From contig JBDHSK010000001.1 of NCBI GenBank assembly GCA_039808025.1, positions 186,001 to 250,000 of the forward strand: a DNA stretch of 64,000 bases, written 5' to 3'. This document shows positions 16,387 through 24,361 of the stretch, in pieces (within the stretch, counting starts at the first letter, position 1; each line of letters opens with the position of its first letter). A model generated the notes under the pieces. That model made no database searches, was not told the origin of the DNA, and was given only the letters and a program-made list of their open reading frames with translations. This DNA is from Sandaracinobacteroides sp039808025 (GTDB lineage Bacteria > Pseudomonadota > Alphaproteobacteria > Sphingomonadales > Sphingomonadaceae). The position numbers and the translations under genes are program-made.

Positions 16387-17162
16387 TTGGTGCGGGCCTT
16401 GCGGGCTTCCCCCAGATCGAGAACGGCGTTGTCGCCGCCCTCGGGCAACAGGCCAAGTCTGCGGGCCACTTCCTGATAGGCTTCCACCTCGCCGCCAAGA
16501 TCGCGGCGGAAACGGTCCTTGTCGAGCTTCTCGTCGGTCTTCATGTCCCACAGGCGGCAGCCATCGGGGCTGATTTCATCGGCCAGGATCACCCGGCTGA
16601 AATCATCTTCCCACAGGCGGCCGAACTCCAGCTTGAAGTCAACGAGGCGAATGCCGATTCCCGCGAACAGGCCGGTAAGGAAATCATTGGTGCGGATCGC
16701 CATGTCAACGATATCGGCCAGTTCATCCTGCCCGGCCCAGCCAAAGCAGGCGATATGCTCTTCGGTGATCATCGGGTCACCAAGTGCATCGTCCTTGTAG
16801 TAATATTCCAGGATGGTGCGCGGAAGCTGCACCCCTTCCTCGATTCCCAGCCGTTTCGACAGCGAGCCCGCAGCAACGTTGCGCACCACCACCTCTAGCG
16901 GGATGATCTCGACCTGCCGCACCAGCTGCTCACGCATGTTCAGGCGGCGAATGAAGTGTGTGGGGATGCCGATGTTGCCGAGCAGGGTGAACAGATGTTC
17001 CGAAATACGGTTGTTCAGCACCCCCTTGCCGCTGATGGTGCCCTTTTTCTGGGCATTGAAGGCGGTGGCGTCGTCTTTGAAATACTGGATGATGGTGCCG
17101 GGTTCCGGACCTTCATAGAGAATCTTGGCCTTGCCTTCGTAGATCTGGCGGCGGCGGGACAT
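16383..17162 (-). CDS. purC: SAICAR synthetase (phosphoribosylaminoimidazole-succinocarboxamide synthase)
   Basis: PurC joins CAIR with aspartate in purine synthesis. The 259-residue protein begins RRQIYEGKAKILYEGPEPG, followed by FKDDATAFNAQKKGTISGKG and the VRNVAAGSLSKRLGIEEG core, and ends with DEKLDKDRFRRDLG. All are family hallmarks. Its stop overlaps the start of the esterase gene. It lies on the same strand as purS-purQ but is separated from them by unrelated genes. Confidence 0.97.
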   Translation of the reverse strand: MSRRRQIYEGKAKILYEGPEPGTIIQYFKDDATAFNAQKKGTISGKGVLNNRISEHLFTLLGNIGIPTHFIRRLNMREQLVRQVEIIPLEVVVRNVAAGSLSKRLGIEEGVQLPRTILEYYYKDDALGDPMITEEHIACFGWAGQDELADIVDMAIRTNDFLTGLFAGIGIRLVDFKLEFGRLWEDDFSRVILADEISPDGCRLWDMKTDEKLDKDRFRRDLGGEVEAYQEVARRLGLLPEGGDNAVLDLGEARKARTK

Positions 17163-17242
17163 GACACGGCATCCTTGGCTGAAGTGAGATTAGCGCATAG
17201 CGCCTTGCGGCCCGGAGGGCAAACGCTGCGCGGTGGCAGACG

Positions 17243-18238
17243 CTATACCCTGACGATCATCTTGCCGAGGTTGCCACCGCAGAACAGGCCGAGAAACGCC
17301 TCGGGCGCCTGCGCAAGTCCATCGACGATGGTTTCCTCATGGCGGATCAGCCCTTTGGTCAGCCAGCCGGTCATGGTTGCGGTAAACTCATCCTCAAGCG
17401 CTGCAAAGCGTGAAACGATGAACCCTTCCATGCGAATCTGCTTGCCCACCACATACATCAGGTTGGATGGCCCGGGCTGCGGCGCGCTATCGTTATAATG
17501 GGCGATCATCCCGCACTCGACAAAACGGGCGAACGGGCGGGCGGCTTCCAGTGCTGCCTGCAGATGGTCGCCACCGACATTGTCGAAATAGATGTCGATT
17601 CCCTTGGGCGCAGCCGCCAGCAGCTGGCGGGTGATGTCGCCATCGCGGTAGTTGATGGCTTGCACGCCCAGCGTGCGCAGCCAGTCGCACTTGGCGGCCG
17701 AACCGGCCGAGGCGATCACCTCCAGGTCGAGAATACGCCCGATCTGCGCCACCATCGAGCCGACTGCCCCGGCACCACCAGAGACGAACAGCGTTTCGCC
17801 CGCCTTGGGCGACCCCAGCTGCGTCAGACCCGACCAGGCAGTCAGGCCCGTCAGCCCAAGCACCCCCAGATAGGCCTGCGGCGCGATGCCCGAGGGCGGG
17901 TTGATGCGCCGCACACCGGCAGCCGGCGCCACCCAGGCTTCGCGCCACCCCCAAAGCGACGATACCAGATCGCCGGGCGCAAACCCTTCAGCGCGCGATT
18001 CGATCACTTCGCCAATGGCGCCGCCCTGCATCGCCTCGCCCAGCCTGAATGGTGGCGCATAACTGGGGCGGTCGATCATGCGGCCGCGCATATAAGGGTC
18101 TACCGAGAGGAAGCGATTGGCCACTCGTATCTCCCCTTCGGCCGGGGCCGGCAGATCGACGGTTGCCAGTTCAAAATCGGCCATCACCGGCATCCCGACG
18201 GGGCGGCGGGCCAGCCGCCATTCGCGCGATTGCATCAT
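17243..18238 (-). CDS. NADP-dependent oxidoreductase, zinc-independent MDR (CurA/leukotriene B4 dehydrogenase-like)
   Basis: This 331-residue medium-chain dehydrogenase/reductase lacks the catalytic zinc ligands. LSVDPYMRGRM and VSGGAGAVGSMVAQIGRI (NADP-binding loop) mark it as the double-bond reductase or prostaglandin-reductase-like group that reduces alpha,beta-unsaturated carbonyls. NVGGDHLQAAL is another family motif. The stop overlaps the start of the DUF808 gene (ATGA), so the two are co-translated. The physiological substrate is unknown. Confidence 0.9.
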   Translation of the reverse strand: MMQSREWRLARRPVGMPVMADFELATVDLPAPAEGEIRVANRFLSVDPYMRGRMIDRPSYAPPFRLGEAMQGGAIGEVIESRAEGFAPGDLVSSLWGWREAWVAPAAGVRRINPPSGIAPQAYLGVLGLTGLTAWSGLTQLGSPKAGETLFVSGGAGAVGSMVAQIGRILDLEVIASAGSAAKCDWLRTLGVQAINYRDGDITRQLLAAAPKGIDIYFDNVGGDHLQAALEAARPFARFVECGMIAHYNDSAPQPGPSNLMYVVGKQIRMEGFIVSRFAALEDEFTATMTGWLTKGLIRHEETIVDGLAQAPEAFLGLFCGGNLGKMIVRV

Positions 18239-19194
18239 GCAGTCCTTTCATTCCGGTGGCGAAGGCGGTGCCACAGGCCAACGGCCTGCACCACCACGAA
18301 CCCCAGGGCCAGCCCAAACAGGCCAGCCAGCACCGCATTCACCACCCAGGTAACCGCGCCCGAGGCAAAGGGCATGGCATGGCCGACCGTTTCCGCCCAG
18401 TGGTGAAAGGCATGGGGAACGGCCACCAGTATCCCGGTGGTTTCCAGCCCGTGCACGACGATACCGCCGCCCACCCAGGCCATGGCGGCCGTTCCGATCA
18501 CACCAAGCGCCGCCAGCAGCTTCGGCATCCCGGCCACCAGCATGCGCCCCATCCATTGCGCCATCGCCGACGACCTGCCGGCAAGGCGCAGGCCGAAATC
18601 GTCCATCTTCACGATAAGGGCCACCCCGCCATAGACGGCTGCCGTCACCAGCACCGAAACGGCGACCAGCGCCGCGGCCTTGGTGGCAAGTGAAATGGAG
18701 CCAAGCGTTCCAAGCGCGATCGCCAGGATTTCGGCCGAAAGGATGAGATCGGTGCGAACAGCACCACTGACCATCTGCGATTCTTTTTCGGTCGGCGCCA
18801 GCAGCACTGCTGTCTGGTCTTCAGTGGCATGGTGGCCATGCCCCAGCTTTTCCAGCACCTTTTCAGCTGCTTCAAAGCACAGGAAAGCGCCGCCCACCAT
18901 AAGAAGCGGCGTCAGCGCCTGCGGCAGAAAGGCAGCCAGCGCCATGAATCCCGGCAACAGAATCAATAGCTTGTTGCGAAGTGACCCTTTGGCGATCTTC
19001 CAGATCATCGGCAGTTCGCGCTCTGGCGAGAAGCCGGTGACATAGGTGGGGGTGACGGCGGCGTCGTCGATCACCACCCCCGCTGATTTGGCGCCCGCCT
19101 TGGCGGTGGCGGCCGCGACATCATCCAAAGATGCCGCTGCCATCTTGGCGATCACCGCCACATCGTCGAGAAGTGCTATCAAACCGGAAGCCAT
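18235..19194 (-). CDS. DUF808 family (YedI-like) inner-membrane protein
   Basis: This 319-residue protein begins MASGLIALLDDVAVIAKMAAASLDDVAAA, the diagnostic DUF808 N-terminus. At least six hydrophobic segments follow, including a long central pair and a C-terminal LAGLFGLALGFVVVQAVGLWHRL. E. coli YedI belongs here and its function is unresolved. It overlaps the oxidoreductase gene by four bases and is divergent from the proline-racemase-family gene, with 47 bases between the starts. Confidence 0.9.
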   Translation of the reverse strand: MASGLIALLDDVAVIAKMAAASLDDVAAATAKAGAKSAGVVIDDAAVTPTYVTGFSPERELPMIWKIAKGSLRNKLLILLPGFMALAAFLPQALTPLLMVGGAFLCFEAAEKVLEKLGHGHHATEDQTAVLLAPTEKESQMVSGAVRTDLILSAEILAIALGTLGSISLATKAAALVAVSVLVTAAVYGGVALIVKMDDFGLRLAGRSSAMAQWMGRMLVAGMPKLLAALGVIGTAAMAWVGGGIVVHGLETTGILVAVPHAFHHWAETVGHAMPFASGAVTWVVNAVLAGLFGLALGFVVVQAVGLWHRLRHRNERTA

Positions 19195-19241
19195 GGACGG
19201 CCCTTAGCGGTGCACGGGGGCGATGGCGAGAGGAGACCCGC

Positions 19242-20270
19242 ATGCGCAGCAGCAAGACCATCCATGTGATTTCCGCCCATGCCGAAGGTGAGGTGGGCGA
19301 TGTGATCGTCGGCGGGGTGGCGCCACCGCCGGGCGACAGCCTGTGGGAGCAAAGCCGCTGGATCGCCCGCGACCAGACCCTGCGCAACTTCGTGCTGAAC
19401 GAACCGCGCGGCGGGGTGTTCCGCCATGTGAACCTGCTGGTGCCGCCGCATCACCCCGAGGCCGTCGCAGCCTTCATCATCATGGAACCCGAGGACACGC
19501 CGCCGATGTCGGGCTCCAACTCGATCTGCGTGGCGACCGTGCTTCTGGATAGCGGGATCGTGCCGATGACCGAGCCCACCAGCGAGTTCACGCTGGAAGC
19601 GCCGGGCGGGCTGGTGCGGGTGCGCGCCCTTTGCCGCAACGGCAAGGCTGAACGGATCTTCGTGCAGAACCTGCCCTCCTTCGCCCACAAGCTGGGGGTG
19701 CCGCTCGAGGTGGAGGGGCTGGGAACGCTCGGCGTCGATACCGCCTTCGGGGGTGACAGTTTCGTCATCGTCGATTCAGCAGCACTTGGGTTTGCACTGG
19801 TTCCCGACGAAGCGCACGATATCGCCCGTCTGGGGGCGAAGATCGCCCGCGCTGCCACCGAACAGCTGGGTTTCCGGCACCCAGCCAACCCTGACTGGCG
19901 GCATATCTCGTTCTGTCTGTTCGCCGGGCCGATCACGCGCGACGCCGAAGGGCTCAGGGCGCGATCAGCGGTTGCAATTCAGCCGGGCAAGGTCGATCGA
20001 TCGCCTACCGGCACGGCGCTGAGCGCCCGCATGGCGGTGCTGCATGCCCGCCGACAGATGACAGCAGCGGACCAGCTGACCACGGTCTCGCTGATCGATT
20101 CCTGCTTTACCGGCCGCATCGTCGCGGAAACGACGGTTGGCAACACCCCGGCGATCATCCCGGAAATCAGCGGTCGCGCCTGGATCACTGGCATCCACCA
20201 GCACCTGCTAGACCCTGACGACCCCTGGCCACAGGGCTACCGGCTGGGGGATACCTGGGGCGCGCGTTAG
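19242..20270 (+). CDS. Proline racemase superfamily enzyme, atypical Ser/Thr active-site pair
   Basis: The start is ATG 19242 behind GAGAGGAG (342 residues); longer frames run into the divergent gene. The fold is that of proline racemase, hydroxyproline 2-epimerase and trans-3-hydroxyproline dehydratase (TIHVISAHAEGEVGDVIVGG, then DRSPTGTALSARMAVLHAR). At the first catalytic position, usually Cys in M-C-G-H, it has Ser90 (PMSGSN). At the second, usually Cys in DRSPCGT, it has Thr256. A Cys/Thr pair is known for dehydratases; Ser/Thr is less usual. Substrate and reaction cannot be assigned. The stop codon falls inside the first unit of a tandem repeat. Confidence 0.85.
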   Translation: MRSSKTIHVISAHAEGEVGDVIVGGVAPPPGDSLWEQSRWIARDQTLRNFVLNEPRGGVFRHVNLLVPPHHPEAVAAFIIMEPEDTPPMSGSNSICVATVLLDSGIVPMTEPTSEFTLEAPGGLVRVRALCRNGKAERIFVQNLPSFAHKLGVPLEVEGLGTLGVDTAFGGDSFVIVDSAALGFALVPDEAHDIARLGAKIARAATEQLGFRHPANPDWRHISFCLFAGPITRDAEGLRARSAVAIQPGKVDRSPTGTALSARMAVLHARRQMTAADQLTTVSLIDSCFTGRIVAETTVGNTPAIIPEISGRAWITGIHQHLLDPDDPWPQGYRLGDTWGAR

Positions 20271-20430
20271 CGTTCCCCCACATGAACGGGCGCGCGTTAG
20301 CGTTCCCCCACATGAACGGGCGCGCGTTAGCGTTCCCCCACATGAACGGGCGCGCGTTAGCGTACCCCCACATGAAAGGGCGCGCGTTAGCGTTCCCCCA
20401 CAGGAACGGGCGCGCGTTGGCGTTCCCCTC
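20261..20430. repeat. Tandem array of a 30-bp unit (five full copies plus a 20-base partial)
   Basis: Units start at 20261, 20291, 20321, 20351, 20381 and 20411. Each begins CGCGCGTTAGCGTTCCCC and continues with a CACATGAACGGG-type ending. Copies 1-3 are identical; later ones carry single changes (GTTCC to GTACC, GAACGG to GAAAGG, CATG to CAGG, TTAG to TTGG). There are no spacers, so it is not a CRISPR array. It occupies the gap between two convergent genes and encloses the stop codon of the racemase-family gene. Confidence 0.95.
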
Positions 20431-20451
20431 TAATTAGGGCAGACGCTGACC

Positions 20452-21369
20452 TCAGTTGAGGAACCGCTTCTTCAGTGCAGCGATGTCGGTGTCAGTCAGG
20501 CCAAGTCCTTGCCGCGCATAGGCATCGAAACTGCCATAGCGCTTCTCGACTTCGTCGAAAGCGCTCTGGATATATTCGGGCCTCACAGTCAGAACCGGCT
20601 CAAGAAACGCGGGGTTGATCGGGTTCTTGCTCGCCTTCAATGCCGCCATGGCCGCTGCATTCTTGGCTGTCAGAGCCTGATTGCTTGCCAGATAATCCGC
20701 CATCACGGTTTCGCGTGGCACCCCCAGCAGGGTCAGGATTATGGCGGTGGCCCAGCCGGTTCGGTCTTTGCCGGCGGTGCAATGGTAGACCAATGGACCG
20801 TCATCGCTGGTCGCCAGATGTTTCAGCAGGCTGGAATAGGCTGTGCGGGCACTGGGCAGCGAAACAAAATCACGGTTGGCCGCCATCAGCAGCTCAGTCC
20901 CCTTGCCCTCCGCGATGGCCTGATAGGCCTTGCGCATATCGCCACCCAGCGACCCCGAGGCATCGGCAGCGACATCGAGCACCCACATCCGCGCCCCGGC
21001 TGGAAGGCGGTCCGGTTCTCGCGACCGTTCACTGTCGGTGCGCAGATCAACCACCGTCCTGATGTTGAGCGCCGCCATGCGCTCCAGATCGGCATCGCTC
21101 AGCCGATCGAGTTGATCAGACCGATAGATCATCCCCTTGCGGACCGTGCGGCCATCGGCGGTGTGATAACCGCCAATGTCACGGAAGTTGGGGGCCGAAG
21201 CAAGCAGGGGCACCGTTCTGGCTGGTGCCGCCACCGTCGCCACACTCGGCCCGTCAACCGCCGCCGGCTGCGCACAGCCGGCCAGCAGTGCCGTGGCGGC
21301 CAGCAGCACCAGTGTGTGCTGCAACAGGTGGCGACCATCGGGGACAGGCGCACCGGCAGGCAGATGCAT
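20452..21369 (-). CDS. Exported tyrosine/dual-specificity phosphatase (Y_phosphatase3 family), probable lipoprotein
   Basis: This is a 305-residue protein with a hydrophobic export segment and lipobox (LVLLAATALLAGC). The phosphatase signature is NFRDIGGYHTADGRTVRKGMIYRSDQLDRLSD, then the P-loop HCTAGKDRTGWATAI, giving the C-x5-R nucleophile and arginine. The middle VVDLRTDSER supplies the usual WPD-region equivalent. Related proteins act on phosphotyrosine or phosphoinositides. Its start shares one base with the stop of the TonB receptor, so it is the second gene of that unit. Confidence 0.88.
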   Translation of the reverse strand: MHLPAGAPVPDGRHLLQHTLVLLAATALLAGCAQPAAVDGPSVATVAAPARTVPLLASAPNFRDIGGYHTADGRTVRKGMIYRSDQLDRLSDADLERMAALNIRTVVDLRTDSERSREPDRLPAGARMWVLDVAADASGSLGGDMRKAYQAIAEGKGTELLMAANRDFVSLPSARTAYSSLLKHLATSDDGPLVYHCTAGKDRTGWATAIILTLLGVPRETVMADYLASNQALTAKNAAAMAALKASKNPINPAFLEPVLTVRPEYIQSAFDEVEKRYGSFDAYARQGLGLTDTDIAALKKRFLN

Positions 21370-23555
21370 CAGAACTTCACTCCAAGTTCCAACCCGTAGG
21401 TACGTGGCTCTCCGAAGATGGCAGTGGGCAGGCCGGCGTTGAAGTGATCAAGATAATAGCTTTCGTCGGTGAGGTTTTTGCCGAAAACGGCAAGCGACCA
21501 CTCACTGGGGCCAATCTGGATGTTGTTGAGGGCAAGGCGGGCATTCAGCAGACCATAGGCACCGACGAAATAACGGCCATCGTTGGATGAACTGCGCCGC
21601 CGGTCGCGGTAGCTGTAATCGACCGAGGCGGTGAAATCGGCAAAATTGCCGATGGGCCGGCTGAACTCAAGCCCGGTGGTCAGGGTGTTTCCGGGCGTAT
21701 AAGCGTAGAAATACTCTGACGTCACATCATTGCCGCTGCCGTCGAGAATCTGGGTATATTTTCCTTCAGTCCAGGCATAGTTGAAATTGAAGGTCAGACC
21801 GTCGACCGGCACTGCCGTAATATCAACTTCGGCGCCGCGAATACGGGCCCGGCCGGCATTCAGCACATCGGTAGCGAGGACGGTACCCGGAACCTGCACA
21901 TTGAGCTGGATATCGCGATACTGCGCCTGGAACAGCGCCAGATTGAGCCGTAACCGGCGATCGAGCAGGGAAGACTTGCTGCCGATTTCATAGGAGACCA
22001 GTGTTTCCTGGCCAAAACCGCGATTGAAACTCTCGATAGAGCTGGCACGCACGTTGAATCCGCCAGTCTTGTAGCCCGAGACGACCTTGGCATAAATGTT
22101 GGCCTCAGGGGTCAGGTCATAGCGGATCACTGCGCTGGGGCTGAATTTGTTGAAGGTGCGATCACCAGCGCCAAGCTGACTATAGCTGGGGGCACCCACC
22201 GAAGGCACGGTGATTCTCTGATAGGTCGCCTTCCGATGATCCTTCGACCAGCGACCGCCCACCGTCAGGTGGAGGCGACCATCGGCAAAACTAGGCGTCC
22301 AGGTGGCCTCGCTGAACAGGGCATAGGCCTTGTTGTCGCTCGTTACATCTCGATCGATTCGCGGACCAACCGGCAACGATGTGGTATCATAACTTTTCGT
22401 GCTTTCACTGAAATAATAGGCGCCGATCACATATTGGAGGCTGTTGTCGGCGGTTGATCCGACAAGTTGCAGTTCCTCCGAGAACTGTTTCTGGTTGGAA
22501 TCGAACGTGGTGATGAACAACGGGAACGGGCCGAGGGCGCCGGTCAGATAGTCCATATAGGTGTGGTTCTTCAGCTTGCGATAGCCGGTGATCGAACGCA
22601 GCGTCAGGTTGTCGCCGATGTCCCAGTTCATGTGCAGGCTGTGGCCCTGTGCCACCACATGATTGGGCTGAAGATCGCGCACCGCCGGCGACCCTTTGGT
22701 GGGGCGAGGCGCGGTGGCGGGATAGAACGGCACAGCCGCCAGAAAAGCCGGGGTATCGTTCACCACCGATCGGTCATAGGCATAGCGGATATCGAGATCA
22801 GGAACCGGCGACCAACGCACCGCCGCCCGGTATCCGTCGCGGCGCTGATCGCCAAACCGCTCAGCCCCGGTGCCGACATTGTCCACGAAGCCGTTCTTCG
22901 CGGTGTGCAGATATGCGAGCTCGACGGCCAGCGTCGAACCGATGGGAATGTTGAGCCGGGTGCGGGTGCGGAACTGGTCACGGTTCCCGTAGGTAAAGCG
23001 TTGATCAGCACCCCACGTCTCGAATGCCGGCGCCCGGGTGATGAAATTGATGGCGCCGCCGGTGGCATTGCGGCCGTAAAGCGACCCTTGCGGACCGCGC
23101 AGCACCTCGATCCGCTCGATCTCGGCCACTTCCATAGCCAGCCCCTGCGAGCGGGCGACATACACACCGTCGAGATAGATGGCAACACTTGGGTCTTGCG
23201 TCACCTGATCGTCGTTGTTGCCGATGCCGCGAATGAACACGCGGGCGGTGGTGGCGCTGTTGGGGTGCGGGGTGATCTGCAGGGCCGGCACCTGCCCCGG
23301 CAGATCAGTAATATCCTTGATGCCGGCACGTTCCAGCCCGGCAGTGGTAAGGGCGACAATCGAGATCGGCACATCCTGCAGATTCTCTTCGCGCTTTTGG
23401 GCTGTGACGATGATATCGGCAACGCCGCTGTCGGCCTGGGCAGCTTCGGCCTGGGCAACATCGGCCTGGGCAACATCAGCCTGCTGCGCCGCGACTGGAG
23501 CCGACAATCCGGTGAGGAACACCGCCGCCGCTCCGCTCAAGAGCAATGATTTCAT
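21369..23555 (-). CDS. TonB-dependent outer-membrane receptor
   Basis: The start is ATG 23555, nine bases after GGGAGGA, giving 728 residues and a signal peptide (MKSLLLSGAAAVFLTGLSAPVAAQ). A short ADVAQ repeat and a TonB-box region (DIIVTAQKREENLQDVPISI) follow. The plug domain contains PALQITPHP, VFIRGIGNNDDQVTQDPSVAIYLDGVY and RIEVLRGPQGSLYGRNATGGAINF. The 22-strand barrel ends GLELGVKF with terminal phenylalanine. This type is greatly expanded in sphingomonads for plant or aromatic compounds. The divergent TetR gene probably controls it. Confidence 0.93.
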   Translation of the reverse strand: MKSLLLSGAAAVFLTGLSAPVAAQQADVAQADVAQAEAAQADSGVADIIVTAQKREENLQDVPISIVALTTAGLERAGIKDITDLPGQVPALQITPHPNSATTARVFIRGIGNNDDQVTQDPSVAIYLDGVYVARSQGLAMEVAEIERIEVLRGPQGSLYGRNATGGAINFITRAPAFETWGADQRFTYGNRDQFRTRTRLNIPIGSTLAVELAYLHTAKNGFVDNVGTGAERFGDQRRDGYRAAVRWSPVPDLDIRYAYDRSVVNDTPAFLAAVPFYPATAPRPTKGSPAVRDLQPNHVVAQGHSLHMNWDIGDNLTLRSITGYRKLKNHTYMDYLTGALGPFPLFITTFDSNQKQFSEELQLVGSTADNSLQYVIGAYYFSESTKSYDTTSLPVGPRIDRDVTSDNKAYALFSEATWTPSFADGRLHLTVGGRWSKDHRKATYQRITVPSVGAPSYSQLGAGDRTFNKFSPSAVIRYDLTPEANIYAKVVSGYKTGGFNVRASSIESFNRGFGQETLVSYEIGSKSSLLDRRLRLNLALFQAQYRDIQLNVQVPGTVLATDVLNAGRARIRGAEVDITAVPVDGLTFNFNYAWTEGKYTQILDGSGNDVTSEYFYAYTPGNTLTTGLEFSRPIGNFADFTASVDYSYRDRRRSSSNDGRYFVGAYGLLNARLALNNIQIGPSEWSLAVFGKNLTDESYYLDHFNAGLPTAIFGEPRTYGLELGVKF
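23455..23491 (-). repeat. Short in-frame direct repeat in the TonB receptor N-terminus
   Basis: A 15-base unit (GGCCTGGGCAACATC on the plus strand) is repeated with small changes just after the signal peptide. It encodes repeated ADVAQ/AEAAQ between the cleavage site and the TonB box. The unit is a multiple of three, so copy number can change without frameshift. Confidence 0.6.
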
Positions 23556-23590
23556 GATGCACATCCTCCCTGATGGCAGATCTGAAGACC

Positions 23591-23614
23591 GTTTCGCCGT
23601 TGGTTTCGCCGTTG
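23591..23614. repeat. 12-bp direct duplication in the receptor leader
   Basis: GTTTCGCCGTTG occurs twice without a gap between the TonB receptor start and the probable TetR operator. It could be a slippage product or a weak binding element. No function is shown. Confidence 0.6.
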
Positions 23615-23640
23615 GTCGGCTTTTTATTTCATGCAATTCT

Positions 23641-23656
23641 ACCTGCACGCAGGCAG
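23641..23656. promoter_or_regulatory. Palindrome in the TonB receptor/TetR intergenic region, probable TetR-family operator
   Basis: CCTGC-AC-GCAGG at 23643-23654 is a perfect 5+2+5 dyad within TACCTGCACGCAGGCA. It lies about 85 bases from the receptor start and 52 from the tetR start. Size, symmetry and place are those of a TetR-family operator controlling two divergent genes. Confidence 0.6.
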
Positions 23657-23707
23657 ATTGACAAGAGTTTTTCGTCAACCCATTAGGCGCTCGAGGAACA
23701 GGACGAC

Positions 23708-24361
23708 ATGAAAGCCAGGCCCCGGGCCAAACCCAACCAGTCAATTGACCGAGGTGCGGCCACCCGCGAAAAAATCCTCGTTGAGGCCGAATCCATTTTT
23801 GCCAGCCTGGGGTTTGCCACTGCCCGCCTTGAAGACGTGGCCCAGGCCGTCGGGGTCAAACGGGCGTCACTGGTGTATTATTTCCGCACCAAGCAGGAAA
23901 TTTACGACGAAGTGGAAGCCCGCATCTTTAATGCGCTGCAGGAAGCGGTGGCCGCACGCCTCGAACCGCTGACCGACCCTTGGGAACGAATCGACGCCCT
24001 GATCGACAGCTGGTTTGATTTCATGCTGAACCGTCCGACGGCGGCACAGATCATCAACCGGGTAGCCGCTGACAGCACACCGCGAACCGGCAACCCGGTT
24101 GAATATTCTGCCAACACTCTGATTACTCTTGAGCAGGTCATCTACGACGGAATCGAGAAAGGCTGCTTTGCCCCCACCCGGCCAGTGTATTTCGTAGTCA
24201 CGATCGGTGCGAGCATTCTGCATTTCATCTGCACCGGCTTGCTTTATGGCGAGGGACGCGCCTTCAACCCGACAGACCAGGCGGAAATCGCCGCGTTCCG
24301 CCAGGTGTTGAAATCCGTGACCCGCGCGCTGCTGACGCCTGCCACCGGCCCGACGGCCTGA
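23708..24361 (+). CDS. TetR family transcriptional regulator
   Basis: The protein has 217 residues. The N-terminal TetR HTH is clear: REKILVEAESIFASLGFATARLEDVAQAVGVKRASLVYYFRTKQEIYDEV. The C-terminal part is an all-helical ligand-binding domain of a type common among regulators of lipid or aromatic degradation. It is divergent from the TonB receptor and a palindrome lies between them, so it probably represses the receptor-phosphatase unit and itself. The ligand is unknown. The stop codon is directly next to the stop of the convergent outer-membrane protein gene. Confidence 0.93.
   Translation: MKARPRAKPNQSIDRGAATREKILVEAESIFASLGFATARLEDVAQAVGVKRASLVYYFRTKQEIYDEVEARIFNALQEAVAARLEPLTDPWERIDALIDSWFDFMLNRPTAAQIINRVAADSTPRTGNPVEYSANTLITLEQVIYDGIEKGCFAPTRPVYFVVTIGASILHFICTGLLYGEGRAFNPTDQAEIAAFRQVLKSVTRALLTPATGPTA

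Noticed and set aside
20261..20430. CRISPR array, or a protein of repeated decapeptides on the reverse strand
   Set aside because: The 30-bp units abut without spacers, and no cas genes are present. The reverse-strand frame (NANARPFMWG-type repeats) has no ribosome site or family.
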